From contig JBAXGW010000004.1 of NCBI GenBank assembly GCA_037139195.1, positions 35,887 through 99,886 on the forward strand: a stretch of 64,000 nt of DNA. Direction: 5' to 3'. This document shows positions 44,153-52,582 of this stretch, in pieces (position 1 is the stretch's first letter; the number at the start of each line of letters is the position of its first letter). The stretch is from JBAXGW01 sp037139195. GTDB taxonomy: Bacteria; Bacteroidota; Bacteroidia; Bacteroidales; JAHJDW01. The position numbers and the translations under genes were made by a program. Under the pieces are notes generated by a model that saw only the letters and a list, made by a program, of their open reading frames with translations, was not told the origin of the DNA and did no database searches.

Positions 44153-45940
44153 TTATTTGTAAAAATTTTCAATTATTTCTTTGTAGCGTTCAACAACAAT
44201 TCGGCGTTTAATTTTTAGCGTATTAGTTAGTTCGTTGTTTTCAATTGAAAAAGGTTCCGCCAATAATTCAAATTTAATTACTTTCTCGTATGGAGCTAAA
44301 TCTTTTTGAAGCGGAATTATTCTATTATTGAAAAACTCAATAACTTTCTCATTTTTAACTAATTCATCGTAGGATAAAAGACCAATGCCTATTTCTTCGT
44401 GTTTAAGAGCTATATTGTCGAAAGAGGGAACTATCAGAGCTGTAACAAATTTTTTATTATCTCCAATTGCTATCACTTGTTGTATATAAGCATCTTGAGA
44501 TAAAAGTAGCTCGATTTTTTGAGGTGAAACGTATTTCCCAAGCGAAGTTTTAAATAAATCTTTTATTCTGTCTGTCATAACAAGAAAATCGGGATCTTTT
44601 GTAAAGCCTTTATCTCCTGTATGATACCAGCCATCAATTAGCACTTTTTTTGTTTCTTCTTCTTTTTTGTAATATCCAGAAAAAACGGTAGTTCCTTTTA
44701 CACAAATTTCGCCTTCATCTGTTATTTTAACATCAATTTCTGGCATTATGCTTCCGCAGCTATCAAAGTCGTAAATATCGTTTTTAAAACAAGAAACAGT
44801 AGCTGTAGTCTCGGTAGTTCCATATCCGTAGTTTATAAATAAACCCGTAGCATGGAAAAATCTAAGAAGCTCGTTATTTATAGCAGCACCAGCACAAGGA
44901 ATAAAGCGGATATTCCCGCCAAAAATATTTCTTAATTTTTTAAGAACAATTGCCTCTGCAACAGCATGTTTTAATTGTAAAAGTAATGGAGGTGTTTTTG
45001 ATATACAGTTGTATTTAATTTTTTTATGTCCAATTTTCAAAGCCCAATTGAAAATAGTTCTTTTAGATTTAGACCATTTCGAAACTTCAGCAATTATACC
45101 TTCATGTGTTTTTTCAAAAAATCTAGGAACCACGCACATTACCGTTGGTCGAGCCTCGGTCATGGCATTAATTACTTCTTTTGGATTTTCTAAATACACA
45201 TTTATTGCTCTTCGATGCAACATATAGAAAGTCCAAGTACGTTCAAAAATATGAGTTAATGGTAAAAAGCAAAGTGAAACATCTTTGTTGTCAACAATTA
45301 GTCGTTTGTCGTGGATATTTAAACAATTTAAAAAATTACTGTGTTTTAACATCGCTCCTTTGGGTTCTCCTGTTGTTCCAGATGTATAAACAATGGTTGC
45401 TAAATCATCGGCAGAGCCTAATTGCAAGTTGCTTTCCCATTTTTCTGATAGTTCCTTTTTATTTTCAATAGAAATAAAATCATTCCAGCGAATAATACGA
45501 GAATCTTCAATAGAAGAATGCAATTCATCGAAGACAACAATTTTTTTTACACTGGTATTTGTATTAAAAAGGCTTTTAGCTTTTTCAGCTTGCTCGTTGT
45601 TCCCAACAAAAAGCAATTCCATTTGTGTTTCATCTACAATGTACTTTAATTGCTGAAAAGAAGAAGTTGCATATATGGGAACCGTAACTGCTCTGACACT
45701 TAAAATTGCAATATCTGCCAATGTCCATTCTACTTTGTTATCGCTAAAAATCCCAACATTACTATTATGTGAAATGTTATGAGATAATAATGATATTCCC
45801 GCATCCTTTATTTTGTCTGCAAAAACTTTCCAAGTAAGTGATTGGTATTTGTTTGTATTCTTTTCTTTATATTTTAAAACTATATCGCTTTCATGTTGCG
45901 AAGCAATTTCAAGTATGTGCTGGGCTAAATGATTCTTCAT
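44153..45940 (-). CDS. Long-chain fatty-acid-CoA ligase (AMP-binding)
   Basis: The 595-residue adenylate-forming enzyme activates fatty acids to acyl-CoA. The P-loop TIVYTSGTTGEPKGAM is intact. Further motifs are INYGYGTTETTATVS, DGWYHTGDKGF and the C-terminal LTNTLKIKRR with the catalytic lysine. The length matches FACS-type (FAA1/FadD15-like) proteins used for exogenous fatty acids. The ATG at 45940 gives MKNHLAQHIL; a TTG one codon earlier is less likely. It lies 20 bp after a small lipoprotein gene and 7 bp before the lipid kinase gene, which suggests a lipid uptake or recycling unit. Confidence 0.93.
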   Translation of the reverse strand: MKNHLAQHILEIASQHESDIVLKYKEKNTNKYQSLTWKVFADKIKDAGISLLSHNISHNSNVGIFSDNKVEWTLADIAILSVRAVTVPIYATSSFQQLKYIVDETQMELLFVGNNEQAEKAKSLFNTNTSVKKIVVFDELHSSIEDSRIIRWNDFISIENKKELSEKWESNLQLGSADDLATIVYTSGTTGEPKGAMLKHSNFLNCLNIHDKRLIVDNKDVSLCFLPLTHIFERTWTFYMLHRRAINVYLENPKEVINAMTEARPTVMCVVPRFFEKTHEGIIAEVSKWSKSKRTIFNWALKIGHKKIKYNCISKTPPLLLQLKHAVAEAIVLKKLRNIFGGNIRFIPCAGAAINNELLRFFHATGLFINYGYGTTETTATVSCFKNDIYDFDSCGSIMPEIDVKITDEGEICVKGTTVFSGYYKKEEETKKVLIDGWYHTGDKGFTKDPDFLVMTDRIKDLFKTSLGKYVSPQKIELLLSQDAYIQQVIAIGDNKKFVTALIVPSFDNIALKHEEIGIGLLSYDELVKNEKVIEFFNNRIIPLQKDLAPYEKVIKFELLAEPFSIENNELTNTLKIKRRIVVERYKEIIENFYK

Positions 45941-45960
45941 CAAAAAAAAGAAAATTTAAA

Positions 45961-46353
45961 TTATAAGTTGGTCATTTCATGATTCAATACTTTGCAGTCG
46001 CCCTCTTCCATTCCAACAATAAAAGTATGTGTGAGTGTTAAGTTTTCGCAAATAACTTTGTATCTGAGAACTAAAACATTTCTTTCATCCATGTTTTTTG
46101 GAGTAGAATCTAAAAACTCAAAGCTTTTAATTTTGCCTGATGTTTCTTCAATCTTTTTATATTTAGCTGTTCTAGCTTCTATACTTTCGGTTTCATTAAA
46201 TAAATCGGCATAATATGCTTCTGTTTTATCATATTGTTGATTTTGAAGCAATGTAAGTAGTTCTGAAGTTTTTGTTTTTGCAATATTCAAATCTACATCT
46301 GAAGAGCAAGCAGTGAAAACAATAGCGATGAGAATAACGAATAATTTTTTCAT
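45961..46353 (-). CDS. Small lipoprotein, DUF4019/DUF3887-like
   Basis: The 130-residue product has a short signal peptide with a good lipobox (VFTACSS, Cys16). Its mature domain, AKTKTSELLTLLQNQQYDKTEAYYADLF...YKKIEETSGKIKSFEFL, has the NTF2-like helical start and beta-sheet pattern of small proteins such as DUF4019/DUF3887. It is probably an outer- or inner-membrane lipoprotein of unknown function. It heads the acyl-CoA ligase / lipid kinase unit. A TATATTTG -7 box lies on the minus strand at 46384-46391, 30 bp upstream. Confidence 0.78.
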   Translation of the reverse strand: MKKLFVILIAIVFTACSSDVDLNIAKTKTSELLTLLQNQQYDKTEAYYADLFNETESIEARTAKYKKIEETSGKIKSFEFLDSTPKNMDERNVLVLRYKVICENLTLTHTFIVGMEEGDCKVLNHEMTNL

Positions 46354-46470
46354 GTGTTTTATATTTAGTTATTGAACATTTGACAAATATAATGAATATT
46401 GTTTGAATATCTTTTACGGTTTTTCTTTATATCAGCAATCTATTTTGTTTATAAACAAGGTGCATTATTA

Positions 46471-46510
46471 AAAGAAAAAAGCCTATTAAGTTGTTATGCT
46501 TAATAGGCTT
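46471..46510 (-). terminator. Terminator after the subtilase gene
   Basis: AAGCCTATTAAG at 46480-46491 pairs with CTTAATAGGCTT at 46500-46511 around an 8-nt loop. On the minus strand it runs into a T-rich tail (46471-46480 on the plus strand is A-rich). Confidence 0.85.
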
Positions 46511-46530
46511 TAAATTTTTTTTTGAGGTTG

Positions 46531-48093
46531 TTATTTCTTTTGTTTTAATATTTCAATTACTGCATTGTTTGTATTGATAAAACCGCCAGATATGCATAAA
46601 TCCGACATTAACTTTTTCTCTTTTGTTCCGGGAACAATAACTGCTTTTTTATAAGGAACAACTGTTTTCATTAATATTTCTCTAACTTCACTAGCTTTTA
46701 ATTCGGGGAAATACGACCTAATTATAGCAGCTACGCCTGCAACAGCTGGTGAGGCCATGCTTGTGCCCGACTCAGAAATATATTTGCTGTCGCAAACCGT
46801 TGAATAAACATCTACACCAGGAGCAAATAAATCAACTTTGGCTTTTCCGTAGTTTGAGAATGAACCCAAAATATTTTTACTCTTTTTATAAGAACTTGCG
46901 CCTACTTGAATCCAGTTGTTAGCTTCGCCACCTGAAGTGAAATCACGTGTTGGATATGATAATTCAACATCACAGTTTTTCGACTCGTTTCCAGCTGCAT
47001 GAACTAAAAGTACATCTTTCGACATTGCGTATTTTATGGCATCGTCAATAATTGATTTGTTAGGGGAATAGTATTTCCCAAAACTCATGTTTATTATTGT
47101 AGCTCCGTTATCAACTGCATATCTAATTGCATTTGCAATGTCTTTATCGCGTTCGTCACCACTAGGAACCGCACGAACAGGCATGATTTTTACGTTTTCA
47201 GCTATTCCTCTGATTCCTAAATTATTGTTTCGCATAGCGGCAATAATTCCCGAAACATGAGTTCCATGAAGCGCATCAGGACCTTCAACTCTGTTGCAAC
47301 CATAATAACGTTCGTTCATATTATTTGGGTCGTCGCCTACAACTGCTTGACGGATTGAATCTACGTTTAATTGATTATATTTAAAAGTTTTACTCATTGA
47401 TTCGTAGCCCATTGTTAGTTGTGCATCAAGTTCTTCAGGTTTAATTATAAGGAAGAACTTTTTCATTTTTTTCTGTATTTTAGCTTCAACCTCATTTTTA
47501 GGAACATAACTGCTAAAGGTAGATTTTGAAAGAACGCCATTATTTTCTTTTTTCACATTAGCAAATAAATCAACTAAAGCTCCAATTCCTTGTAATTGTT
47601 GAGCTTGTTCTGCCTGTTCTGTGCGAAAAGTAGTTCTAATTGTTTTATATTCTTCAAAAGCTTTTGCATCTTCAGACGATAGGTTGTTTGTGTCTGTTTT
47701 AGCAAACTTTTTAGTCATTCTTTGATAAATGCGAGCTAGTTCTGTTGCTTCAAATTCTATGTCGCCATTTTTCCCGCCTAAAAAACTCCATCCATTTACA
47801 TCGTCGATATAGCCATTGTTATCGTCATCTATACCATTATTAGGAATTTCGTCTTCGTTAACCCAAATGTTATCTTTTAAATCTTCGTGGTCAATTTCGG
47901 TTCCGCTATCTATAACTGCAACAATAACGGTTTTTGGTTTTTTATTTGCCAGTGTTTTATATGCTTCTTCAGAGCCAACGCCATAAACGTTATCTGTTTT
48001 AGGATTTAGTAAGAACCAATTTTCTGGTGCTTTTTTTTGTGCGTATAATGTTGTTATGGCAAAAGAGCCAATGATTAAAAATATCTTTTTCAT
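46531..48093 (-). CDS. Exported S8 (subtilisin-like) serine peptidase with large insertion
   Basis: The 520-residue protease has a signal peptide (MKKIFLIIGSFAITTLYA). The catalytic triad is complete: Asp62 in VAVIDSGTEIDHEDL, His276 in ALHGTHVSGIIAA and Ser445 in SESGTSMASPAVAG, with oxyanion Asn369 in HAAGNES. Between Asp and His there are over 200 residues, against about 30-70 in classical subtilisins. The insert is charged and helical and includes SFLGGKNGDIEFEATELARIY. A calcium-loop-like DDDNNGYIDD follows the Asp motif. TTG at 48129 would extend it 12 codons, but a -7 box lies there. No T9SS domain is visible, so the enzyme may stay periplasmic. Confidence 0.92.
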   Translation of the reverse strand: MKKIFLIIGSFAITTLYAQKKAPENWFLLNPKTDNVYGVGSEEAYKTLANKKPKTVIVAVIDSGTEIDHEDLKDNIWVNEDEIPNNGIDDDNNGYIDDVNGWSFLGGKNGDIEFEATELARIYQRMTKKFAKTDTNNLSSEDAKAFEEYKTIRTTFRTEQAEQAQQLQGIGALVDLFANVKKENNGVLSKSTFSSYVPKNEVEAKIQKKMKKFFLIIKPEELDAQLTMGYESMSKTFKYNQLNVDSIRQAVVGDDPNNMNERYYGCNRVEGPDALHGTHVSGIIAAMRNNNLGIRGIAENVKIMPVRAVPSGDERDKDIANAIRYAVDNGATIINMSFGKYYSPNKSIIDDAIKYAMSKDVLLVHAAGNESKNCDVELSYPTRDFTSGGEANNWIQVGASSYKKSKNILGSFSNYGKAKVDLFAPGVDVYSTVCDSKYISESGTSMASPAVAGVAAIIRSYFPELKASEVREILMKTVVPYKKAVIVPGTKEKKLMSDLCISGGFINTNNAVIEILKQKK

Positions 48094-48126
48094 AAATTGT
48101 GGTGTTAATTTTCGTTTAAAAAAATG

Positions 48127-48134
48127 CAAAGTTA
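48127..48134 (-). promoter_or_regulatory. -7 box of the subtilase gene
   Basis: CAAAGTTA on the plus strand reads TAACTTTG on the minus strand, 33 bp before the ATG at 48093. Its position rules against the TTG start at 48129. Confidence 0.55.
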
Positions 48135-48158
48135 ATTAAGTAAAGTATAATACTAAGA

Positions 48159-48554
48159 TTAAAGTTTCTTAAAATTAAATTTTGCATAAAATTTCTTTTC
48201 ACTTCCAACGGAAGACATTAGATATAAACTTTCTATTTGCGTTTTAACACTCTCTGCTAAAATTTGATTGCTTGAATTTATTTGATCAACCACAACATTG
48301 CCATTATCTTCAATATGGTATTCTACAATAACAACACCTTCTTGATTATTGTTTTCAATTTTTGGCAATGATACTATTGAGCCAACTATTTCAATTACTC
48401 TTTCTGAGTTAACTTTTGTTGATTCAAATGTTTTATAAGTAATTTCGGTAGAATTATTTCTAGTTGCTTTACTAGATTTTCCAGTTGGGTTAGAGAATGC
48501 AGATAAAGTTAAAAACATTGCTGCACATACGGTTAAAATTTTTGTAGTTTTCAT
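48159..48554 (-). CDS. Hypothetical exported protein, TonB_C-like
   Basis: The 131-residue protein has a signal peptide (MKTTKILTVCAAMFLTLSAFS), a Ser/Thr/Asn-rich linker, and a domain (about 60-131). The GVVIVEYHIEDNGNVVVDQINSSNQILAESVKTQIESLYL pattern in that domain resembles the strand-helix layout of TonB C-terminal domains. It lacks the N-terminal anchor and Pro-rich spacer of TonB, so it is not an energy transducer. The function is unknown. It is 65 bp upstream of the subtilase gene on the same strand, but that gene has its own -7 box. Confidence 0.7.
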   Translation of the reverse strand: MKTTKILTVCAAMFLTLSAFSNPTGKSSKATRNNSTEITYKTFESTKVNSERVIEIVGSIVSLPKIENNNQEGVVIVEYHIEDNGNVVVDQINSSNQILAESVKTQIESLYLMSSVGSEKKFYAKFNFKKL

Positions 48555-48779
48555 GGCTTAGTATATTTAGGTTATTTTAATTTAGTTTATTTCTATGACT
48601 ACAAGATTGATAATTATCGTGCCAAAGTTTTTAAAACACAGTAAACGAGCCTTATAGTATATTTTTAAAGTATTTGAAGTAAAAGATTCCGAACACATTT
48701 TGTACGCAATTGTACATTTTCTTTTGAATATTTGATTCAATTGACGAAGTTTTTATAAGCTGTGCTTAAAAAATATCTT

Positions 48780-48809
48780 TTTGCGAATAAAAAATTAGTG
48801 TTAACTTCG
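48780..48809 (+). promoter_or_regulatory. Promoter of the GNAT-like gene
   Basis: TTTG at 48780-48783, an 18-bp spacer, and TAACTTCG at 48802-48809 (one mismatch to TAnnTTTG) precede the ATG at 48836 by 26 bp. Confidence 0.5.
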
Positions 48810-48835
48810 CAGTATAACGAATAAATAATAATCAC

Positions 48836-49957
48836 ATGGCTATAGAGATAAAAGAGGTAGTATCATCATCAGATATAAAAACCTTTGCTAAATTTCCATT
48901 CGAAATATATAAAAACGCTTCATTCTGGGTTCCTCCAATTATTAAGGACGAAATGAAGATGTTAATGCCAGAAAAAAACCCTGCTTTTGATTTTTGCAAA
49001 GCTAAGTTTTGGTTAGCTTTTAAGGATGGTAAATGTGTTGGTAGAATAGGTGCAATTATCAATGAATTGTATAATGAAAAAATGAACGAAAAACTGGGCA
49101 GGTTTTCAAGAGCTGAATTTATTGACGATTTTGAAGTTTCTTCTAAATTATTTATTACTGCAGAAGAATGGGTTAAAAAACAAGGCATGACTGGTATTCA
49201 TGGACCATTAGGATTTACAAATTTAGATTTGCAAGGCTTGTTAATAGAAGGATTCGATTATATGCCTTCGATAGGTTCTGTTTATCATCACCCATATTAT
49301 CTATCACATTTTGAAAAAGCTGGATATATTAAAGAAATTGATTGGATAGAGTTTAGATTAGAGCAAGAGGATAATATTCCTCCGAAAGCCTTGAAATTAA
49401 GAGATATTATAAAAAAGCGAGCTGGTGTAGAGGTTTTAAATTTTACCAAGTCTTCGGAATTAGTGCCGTTTAAAAAAGATATTTTCAAGTTATTAAATAA
49501 AGCATTTGCCGAATTGCATTATGTTACAAGTTTCAATGATAAATTGATAGAGTATTATTCTGATAAATATTTTACTTTGTTAAACCCTAAATTCGTTAAA
49601 ATAATCATTAATCAAGAAAAAGAAGTAGTGGCATTTATTATTGCTTTACCTTCTTTATCAGAAGCTATGATAAAAGCGAATGGAAAAGTATTCCCATTTG
49701 GAATTTTTCATATTTTAAAAGCGATGAAACACCCAAAAGTAGTTGATTTGCTTCTTACAGGTGTTGAGCCTCAATTACAGAGTCAAGGAATTTCGGCTCT
49801 TCTCATCACTGAATTACAGCAGACAATGATTGATCACGGCGTTAGATATGTTGAAACAACCGGTATTTTCGAGGACAATCATAAGGCCATTCAATATTGG
49901 AAGGAGTATAATCATATTCAGCATAAACGCAGACGTTGTTTTAGAAAAGAGTTTTAA
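48836..49957 (+). CDS. GNAT-superfamily N-acetyltransferase-like protein
   Basis: The 373-residue protein belongs to a Bacteroidota family usually annotated as N-acetyltransferase. It opens FAKFPFEIYKNASFWVPPIIKDE, contains FWLAFKDGKCVGRIGAI and the GIHGPLGFTNLDLQGLLIEGFDYMPSI region, and ends with VETTGIFEDNHKAIQYWKEY. The length would allow two GNAT-like folds, as in FemX or mycothiol synthase. The acceptor substrate is unknown. It is flanked by a promoter and a strong hairpin terminator, so it stands alone. Confidence 0.83.
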   Translation: MAIEIKEVVSSSDIKTFAKFPFEIYKNASFWVPPIIKDEMKMLMPEKNPAFDFCKAKFWLAFKDGKCVGRIGAIINELYNEKMNEKLGRFSRAEFIDDFEVSSKLFITAEEWVKKQGMTGIHGPLGFTNLDLQGLLIEGFDYMPSIGSVYHHPYYLSHFEKAGYIKEIDWIEFRLEQEDNIPPKALKLRDIIKKRAGVEVLNFTKSSELVPFKKDIFKLLNKAFAELHYVTSFNDKLIEYYSDKYFTLLNPKFVKIIINQEKEVVAFIIALPSLSEAMIKANGKVFPFGIFHILKAMKHPKVVDLLLTGVEPQLQSQGISALLITELQQTMIDHGVRYVETTGIFEDNHKAIQYWKEYNHIQHKRRRCFRKEF

Positions 49958-49959
49958 CA

Positions 49960-49995
49960 AAGAAACCCCCGCTCAATCTCAAACGGGGGTTTCTT
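49960..49995. terminator. Terminator after the GNAT-like gene
   Basis: AAGAAACCCCCG at 49960-49971 pairs perfectly with CGGGGGTTTCTT at 49984-49995 around a 12-nt loop. It starts 2 bp after the stop codon. Confidence 0.9.
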
Positions 49996-50059
49996 AATTA
50001 ATAGGATTGCTAATAAATATTGAGGGGTTCTAAAAATTAGATTATTTTTAGGCGGACTA

Positions 50060-50138
50060 GATTTTAAAAGTTGAGGCATACATGGGTATGTAAAGGTTTT
50101 TAAAATCGACGTTTAACGACAACCGAGCTTACGAGCTC
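50060..50138. ncRNA. Structured intergenic element (two hairpins), function unknown
   Basis: GATTTTAAAA (50060-50069) pairs perfectly with TTTTAAAATC (50098-50107). Inside it, GCATAC (50076-50081) pairs with GTATGT (50086-50091) around ATGG, leaving a purine-rich internal loop (GTTGAG / AAAGGT). A second small stem, GAGCT/AGCTC (50125-50138), follows. It lies between the convergent GNAT-like and tnaA genes, beyond the GNAT terminator and before the tnaA stop. It has no T tail and is too elaborate for a simple terminator. It may be a dispersed repeat, a small RNA or an RNA-processing element; the class is a guess. Confidence 0.4.
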
Positions 50139-50174
50139 AGCGAAGCTAAAAAAGCAATTTTTAGAAGTCCCGTT

Positions 50175-51551
50175 TTATAATCTTTCTAATTCCACTGTAA
50201 AGTGGCGCATTATTGGAGCTTCTTTAACAATTTTTACTCCACCTTTTATTTCCATTCTACGATCGTACACATTTTTCAATGCAGCAGCAATTACATCCAT
50301 GTGATTATTTGTGTACGTGCGGCGAGGTATTGCCAAACGCAATAATTCTAAATCAGGAAAGCGATCTTCACGTGTGATAGGGTCTCTATCGGCAAGAATT
50401 GCACCTATTTCAACGCCACGAACTCCTGCTTCAATGTATAACTCAATACCCAAAGTTTGAGCTAAGAATTGTTCTTTAGGTAAATGACCAAGAATTTTTT
50501 TTGCATCAACAAATACAGCATGTCCGCCAATTGGTCTTTGAATTGGAACTCCATATTCAATCAATTTATTTCCTAGATATTCTACTTGTTTAATACGTGT
50601 TTCAAGCGTTTCAAATTCAGTGCCTTCGTCTAATCCCTGAGCCAAAGCATTCATATCACGACCTGACATTCCACCATAAGTGATGAAGCCTTCATACATG
50701 ATGTTAAATACACTTGCTTGTTGGAAAAGCTCTTGACTTCTCATGGCAATAAATCCACCCATATTTACAATTGCATCTTTTTTGCTACTCATGGTCATTC
50801 CATCTGCATACGAATACATTTCAGTAACAATTTGTTTTATAGTTTTGTTCTCGTAACCTTTTTCTCTTAGTTTGATAAAATATGCATTTTCAGCAAAACG
50901 AGCAGAATCTACAAATACAGGAGTTGAATGTTTTTTACACAATTCGCTAACTGCTTTAATGTTTTCCATTGAAACAGGTTGTCCGCCTGATGTATTATTA
51001 GTAATGGTAATTAAAACAAACGGAATTTTTTCTTTAGGATAGGTTTTAAAAGCATTTTCTAGCTTATTTATATCTAAGTTGCCTTTAAATGGATGTTCAA
51101 TTTGAGTATCTTTAGCTTCATCAATAGTAACATCAAGTGCTTTAGCTTTTCTAAATTCGATATGACCTTTAGTTGTATCGAAATGTGAGTTTCCAGGAAC
51201 TACATCGCCTTCTTTAACAAGAACAGAAAATAACACATTTTCGGCTGCACGTCCTTGGTGTGTTGGCAAAAAATAATCGAATCCTAAAATGGTTTTAATT
51301 GCATTTTTCATTTTGTAATAAGAAGAAGCTCCAGCATAACTTTCGTCGCCAAGCATCATTTCCGACCACTGTTTGTCGCTCATTGCACCTGTTCCAGAGT
51401 CGGTTAGCAAGTCGATAAAAACTTGCTCAGAACGAAGATTAAACAAATTATATTTTGCATCTTTTATCCATTGGATACGTTGCTCGCGAGTGCTTTTTTT
51501 AATGGGTTCAACCATTTTAATACGGTATGATTCTGCAAATGGAATTTCCAT
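50175..51551 (-). CDS. tnaA: Tryptophanase (tryptophan indole-lyase)
   Basis: The 458-residue PLP enzyme of the beta-eliminating lyase family breaks tryptophan into indole, pyruvate and ammonia. The PLP lysine is Lys257 in TMSSKKDAIVNMGG. Tryptophanase and tyrosine phenol-lyase are close relatives. Here the discriminating residue in NSHFDTTKGH is Asp125 (Asp137 in E. coli TnaA, Thr124 in tyrosine phenol-lyase), and GVEIG has Ile where tyrosine phenol-lyase has Arg381. Both favour tryptophanase. No tnaC leader or tnaB transporter is adjacent, so induction by a TnaC-type leader is not supported. Confidence 0.93.
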   Translation of the reverse strand: MEIPFAESYRIKMVEPIKKSTREQRIQWIKDAKYNLFNLRSEQVFIDLLTDSGTGAMSDKQWSEMMLGDESYAGASSYYKMKNAIKTILGFDYFLPTHQGRAAENVLFSVLVKEGDVVPGNSHFDTTKGHIEFRKAKALDVTIDEAKDTQIEHPFKGNLDINKLENAFKTYPKEKIPFVLITITNNTSGGQPVSMENIKAVSELCKKHSTPVFVDSARFAENAYFIKLREKGYENKTIKQIVTEMYSYADGMTMSSKKDAIVNMGGFIAMRSQELFQQASVFNIMYEGFITYGGMSGRDMNALAQGLDEGTEFETLETRIKQVEYLGNKLIEYGVPIQRPIGGHAVFVDAKKILGHLPKEQFLAQTLGIELYIEAGVRGVEIGAILADRDPITREDRFPDLELLRLAIPRRTYTNNHMDVIAAALKNVYDRRMEIKGGVKIVKEAPIMRHFTVELERL

Positions 51552-51910
51552 AACAATAAATATTTTAAATAAATAATACGTTTAATAGAATTGAAATAAA
51601 GGCGCTTTGAAAATGATTTTAATAAATATATGAATCCCTATTCTTGATATTCAAGAATAAATGTTTTGGAAGAGATTGGTAATTTTCATTCATTTATTAG
51701 TCCTTTGGTTTGGACACTTCAAAATTAGGAAATGTTTAGATTATTAACAAATTTTATGATGACTAAAATATTATTAAATTTTCGTTTGAAATTAGTTCCA
51801 ATATTAAATTAATGTTAAATATAAAATCAATTAATTAATAAATAATTAAAGGATAAAGAGTTAATACTTCACAAAAAATTAATAATTTTACAAAATATCA
51901 AATTAATAAA
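51552..51910. other. 359-bp intergenic region between divergent tnaA and the response regulator gene
   Basis: Very AT-rich; no reading frame or stable hairpin was found. It must carry promoters in both directions, but no clean TAnnTTTG with a spaced TTTG was found on either strand. No tnaC-like leader peptide with a Trp codon and no boxA-like sequence were seen on the tnaA side. Confidence 0.45.
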
Positions 51911-52582
51911 ATGGAAAAAATATTATTGGTTGACGACGAGCCCGATATTCTTGAGTTTTTAAAATATAACTTAACCAAAGAAGGTTATAAAGTATATACT
52001 GCATTGAATGGACGTGATGCAATAGACATGGCACAAGCGTTTAAACCTCATCTTATTATTTTAGATGTTATGATGCCTGAGATGGATGGTATTGAGACTT
52101 GCCGAGAACTTAGAGCTAATGATTCTTTAAAAGGCACAATTATTATTTTCCTTACTGCAAGGAGCGAGGATTATTCTCAAATTGCTGGATTTGAAGCAGG
52201 CGCTGATGATTATGTTACAAAACCAATAAAGCCAAGAGTTTTGAGCAGTAAAATAAAAGCGTTGTTAAGAAGATACAATGTTACTAGTGAAGTAGAGTCT
52301 GTATTTACCGTAGGGGAGCTAACTATTGACCGTGAAAAATATATAGTACTTAAGCACGGGAAAGAAATAATTTTACCAAAAAAAGAATTTGAACTATTAA
52401 TGCTTCTTGCTTCAAAGCCCAACAAAGTTTTTACACGCGATGAAATATTTTCGAATATTTGGGGGAACAGTGTTATTGTTGGCGACCGAACTATAGATGT
52501 TCACATTCGCAAATTACGCGAAAAAGTTGGAGATGAAATTATTTCTACAATTAAAGGCGTAGGCTATAAATTTGAATTATAA
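51911..52582 (+). CDS. Response regulator, OmpR/PhoB type
   Basis: The 223-residue regulator has a receiver domain (1-120) with acidic pocket Asp8/Asp9, phospho-acceptor Asp52 in LIILDVMMPEMDG, Thr in FLTARSED and Lys in YVTKPIKP. A winged-helix DNA-binding domain follows (about 130-223; LPKKEFELLMLLASKPNKVFTRDEIF, DRTIDVHIRKLREKVG). Its stop codon overlaps the kinase start by 1 nt (TAATG), so the pair is translationally coupled. The closest textbook relative is PhoB, but the target genes cannot be inferred from this window. Confidence 0.95.
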   Translation: MEKILLVDDEPDILEFLKYNLTKEGYKVYTALNGRDAIDMAQAFKPHLIILDVMMPEMDGIETCRELRANDSLKGTIIIFLTARSEDYSQIAGFEAGADDYVTKPIKPRVLSSKIKALLRRYNVTSEVESVFTVGELTIDREKYIVLKHGKEIILPKKEFELLMLLASKPNKVFTRDEIFSNIWGNSVIVGDRTIDVHIRKLREKVGDEIISTIKGVGYKFEL

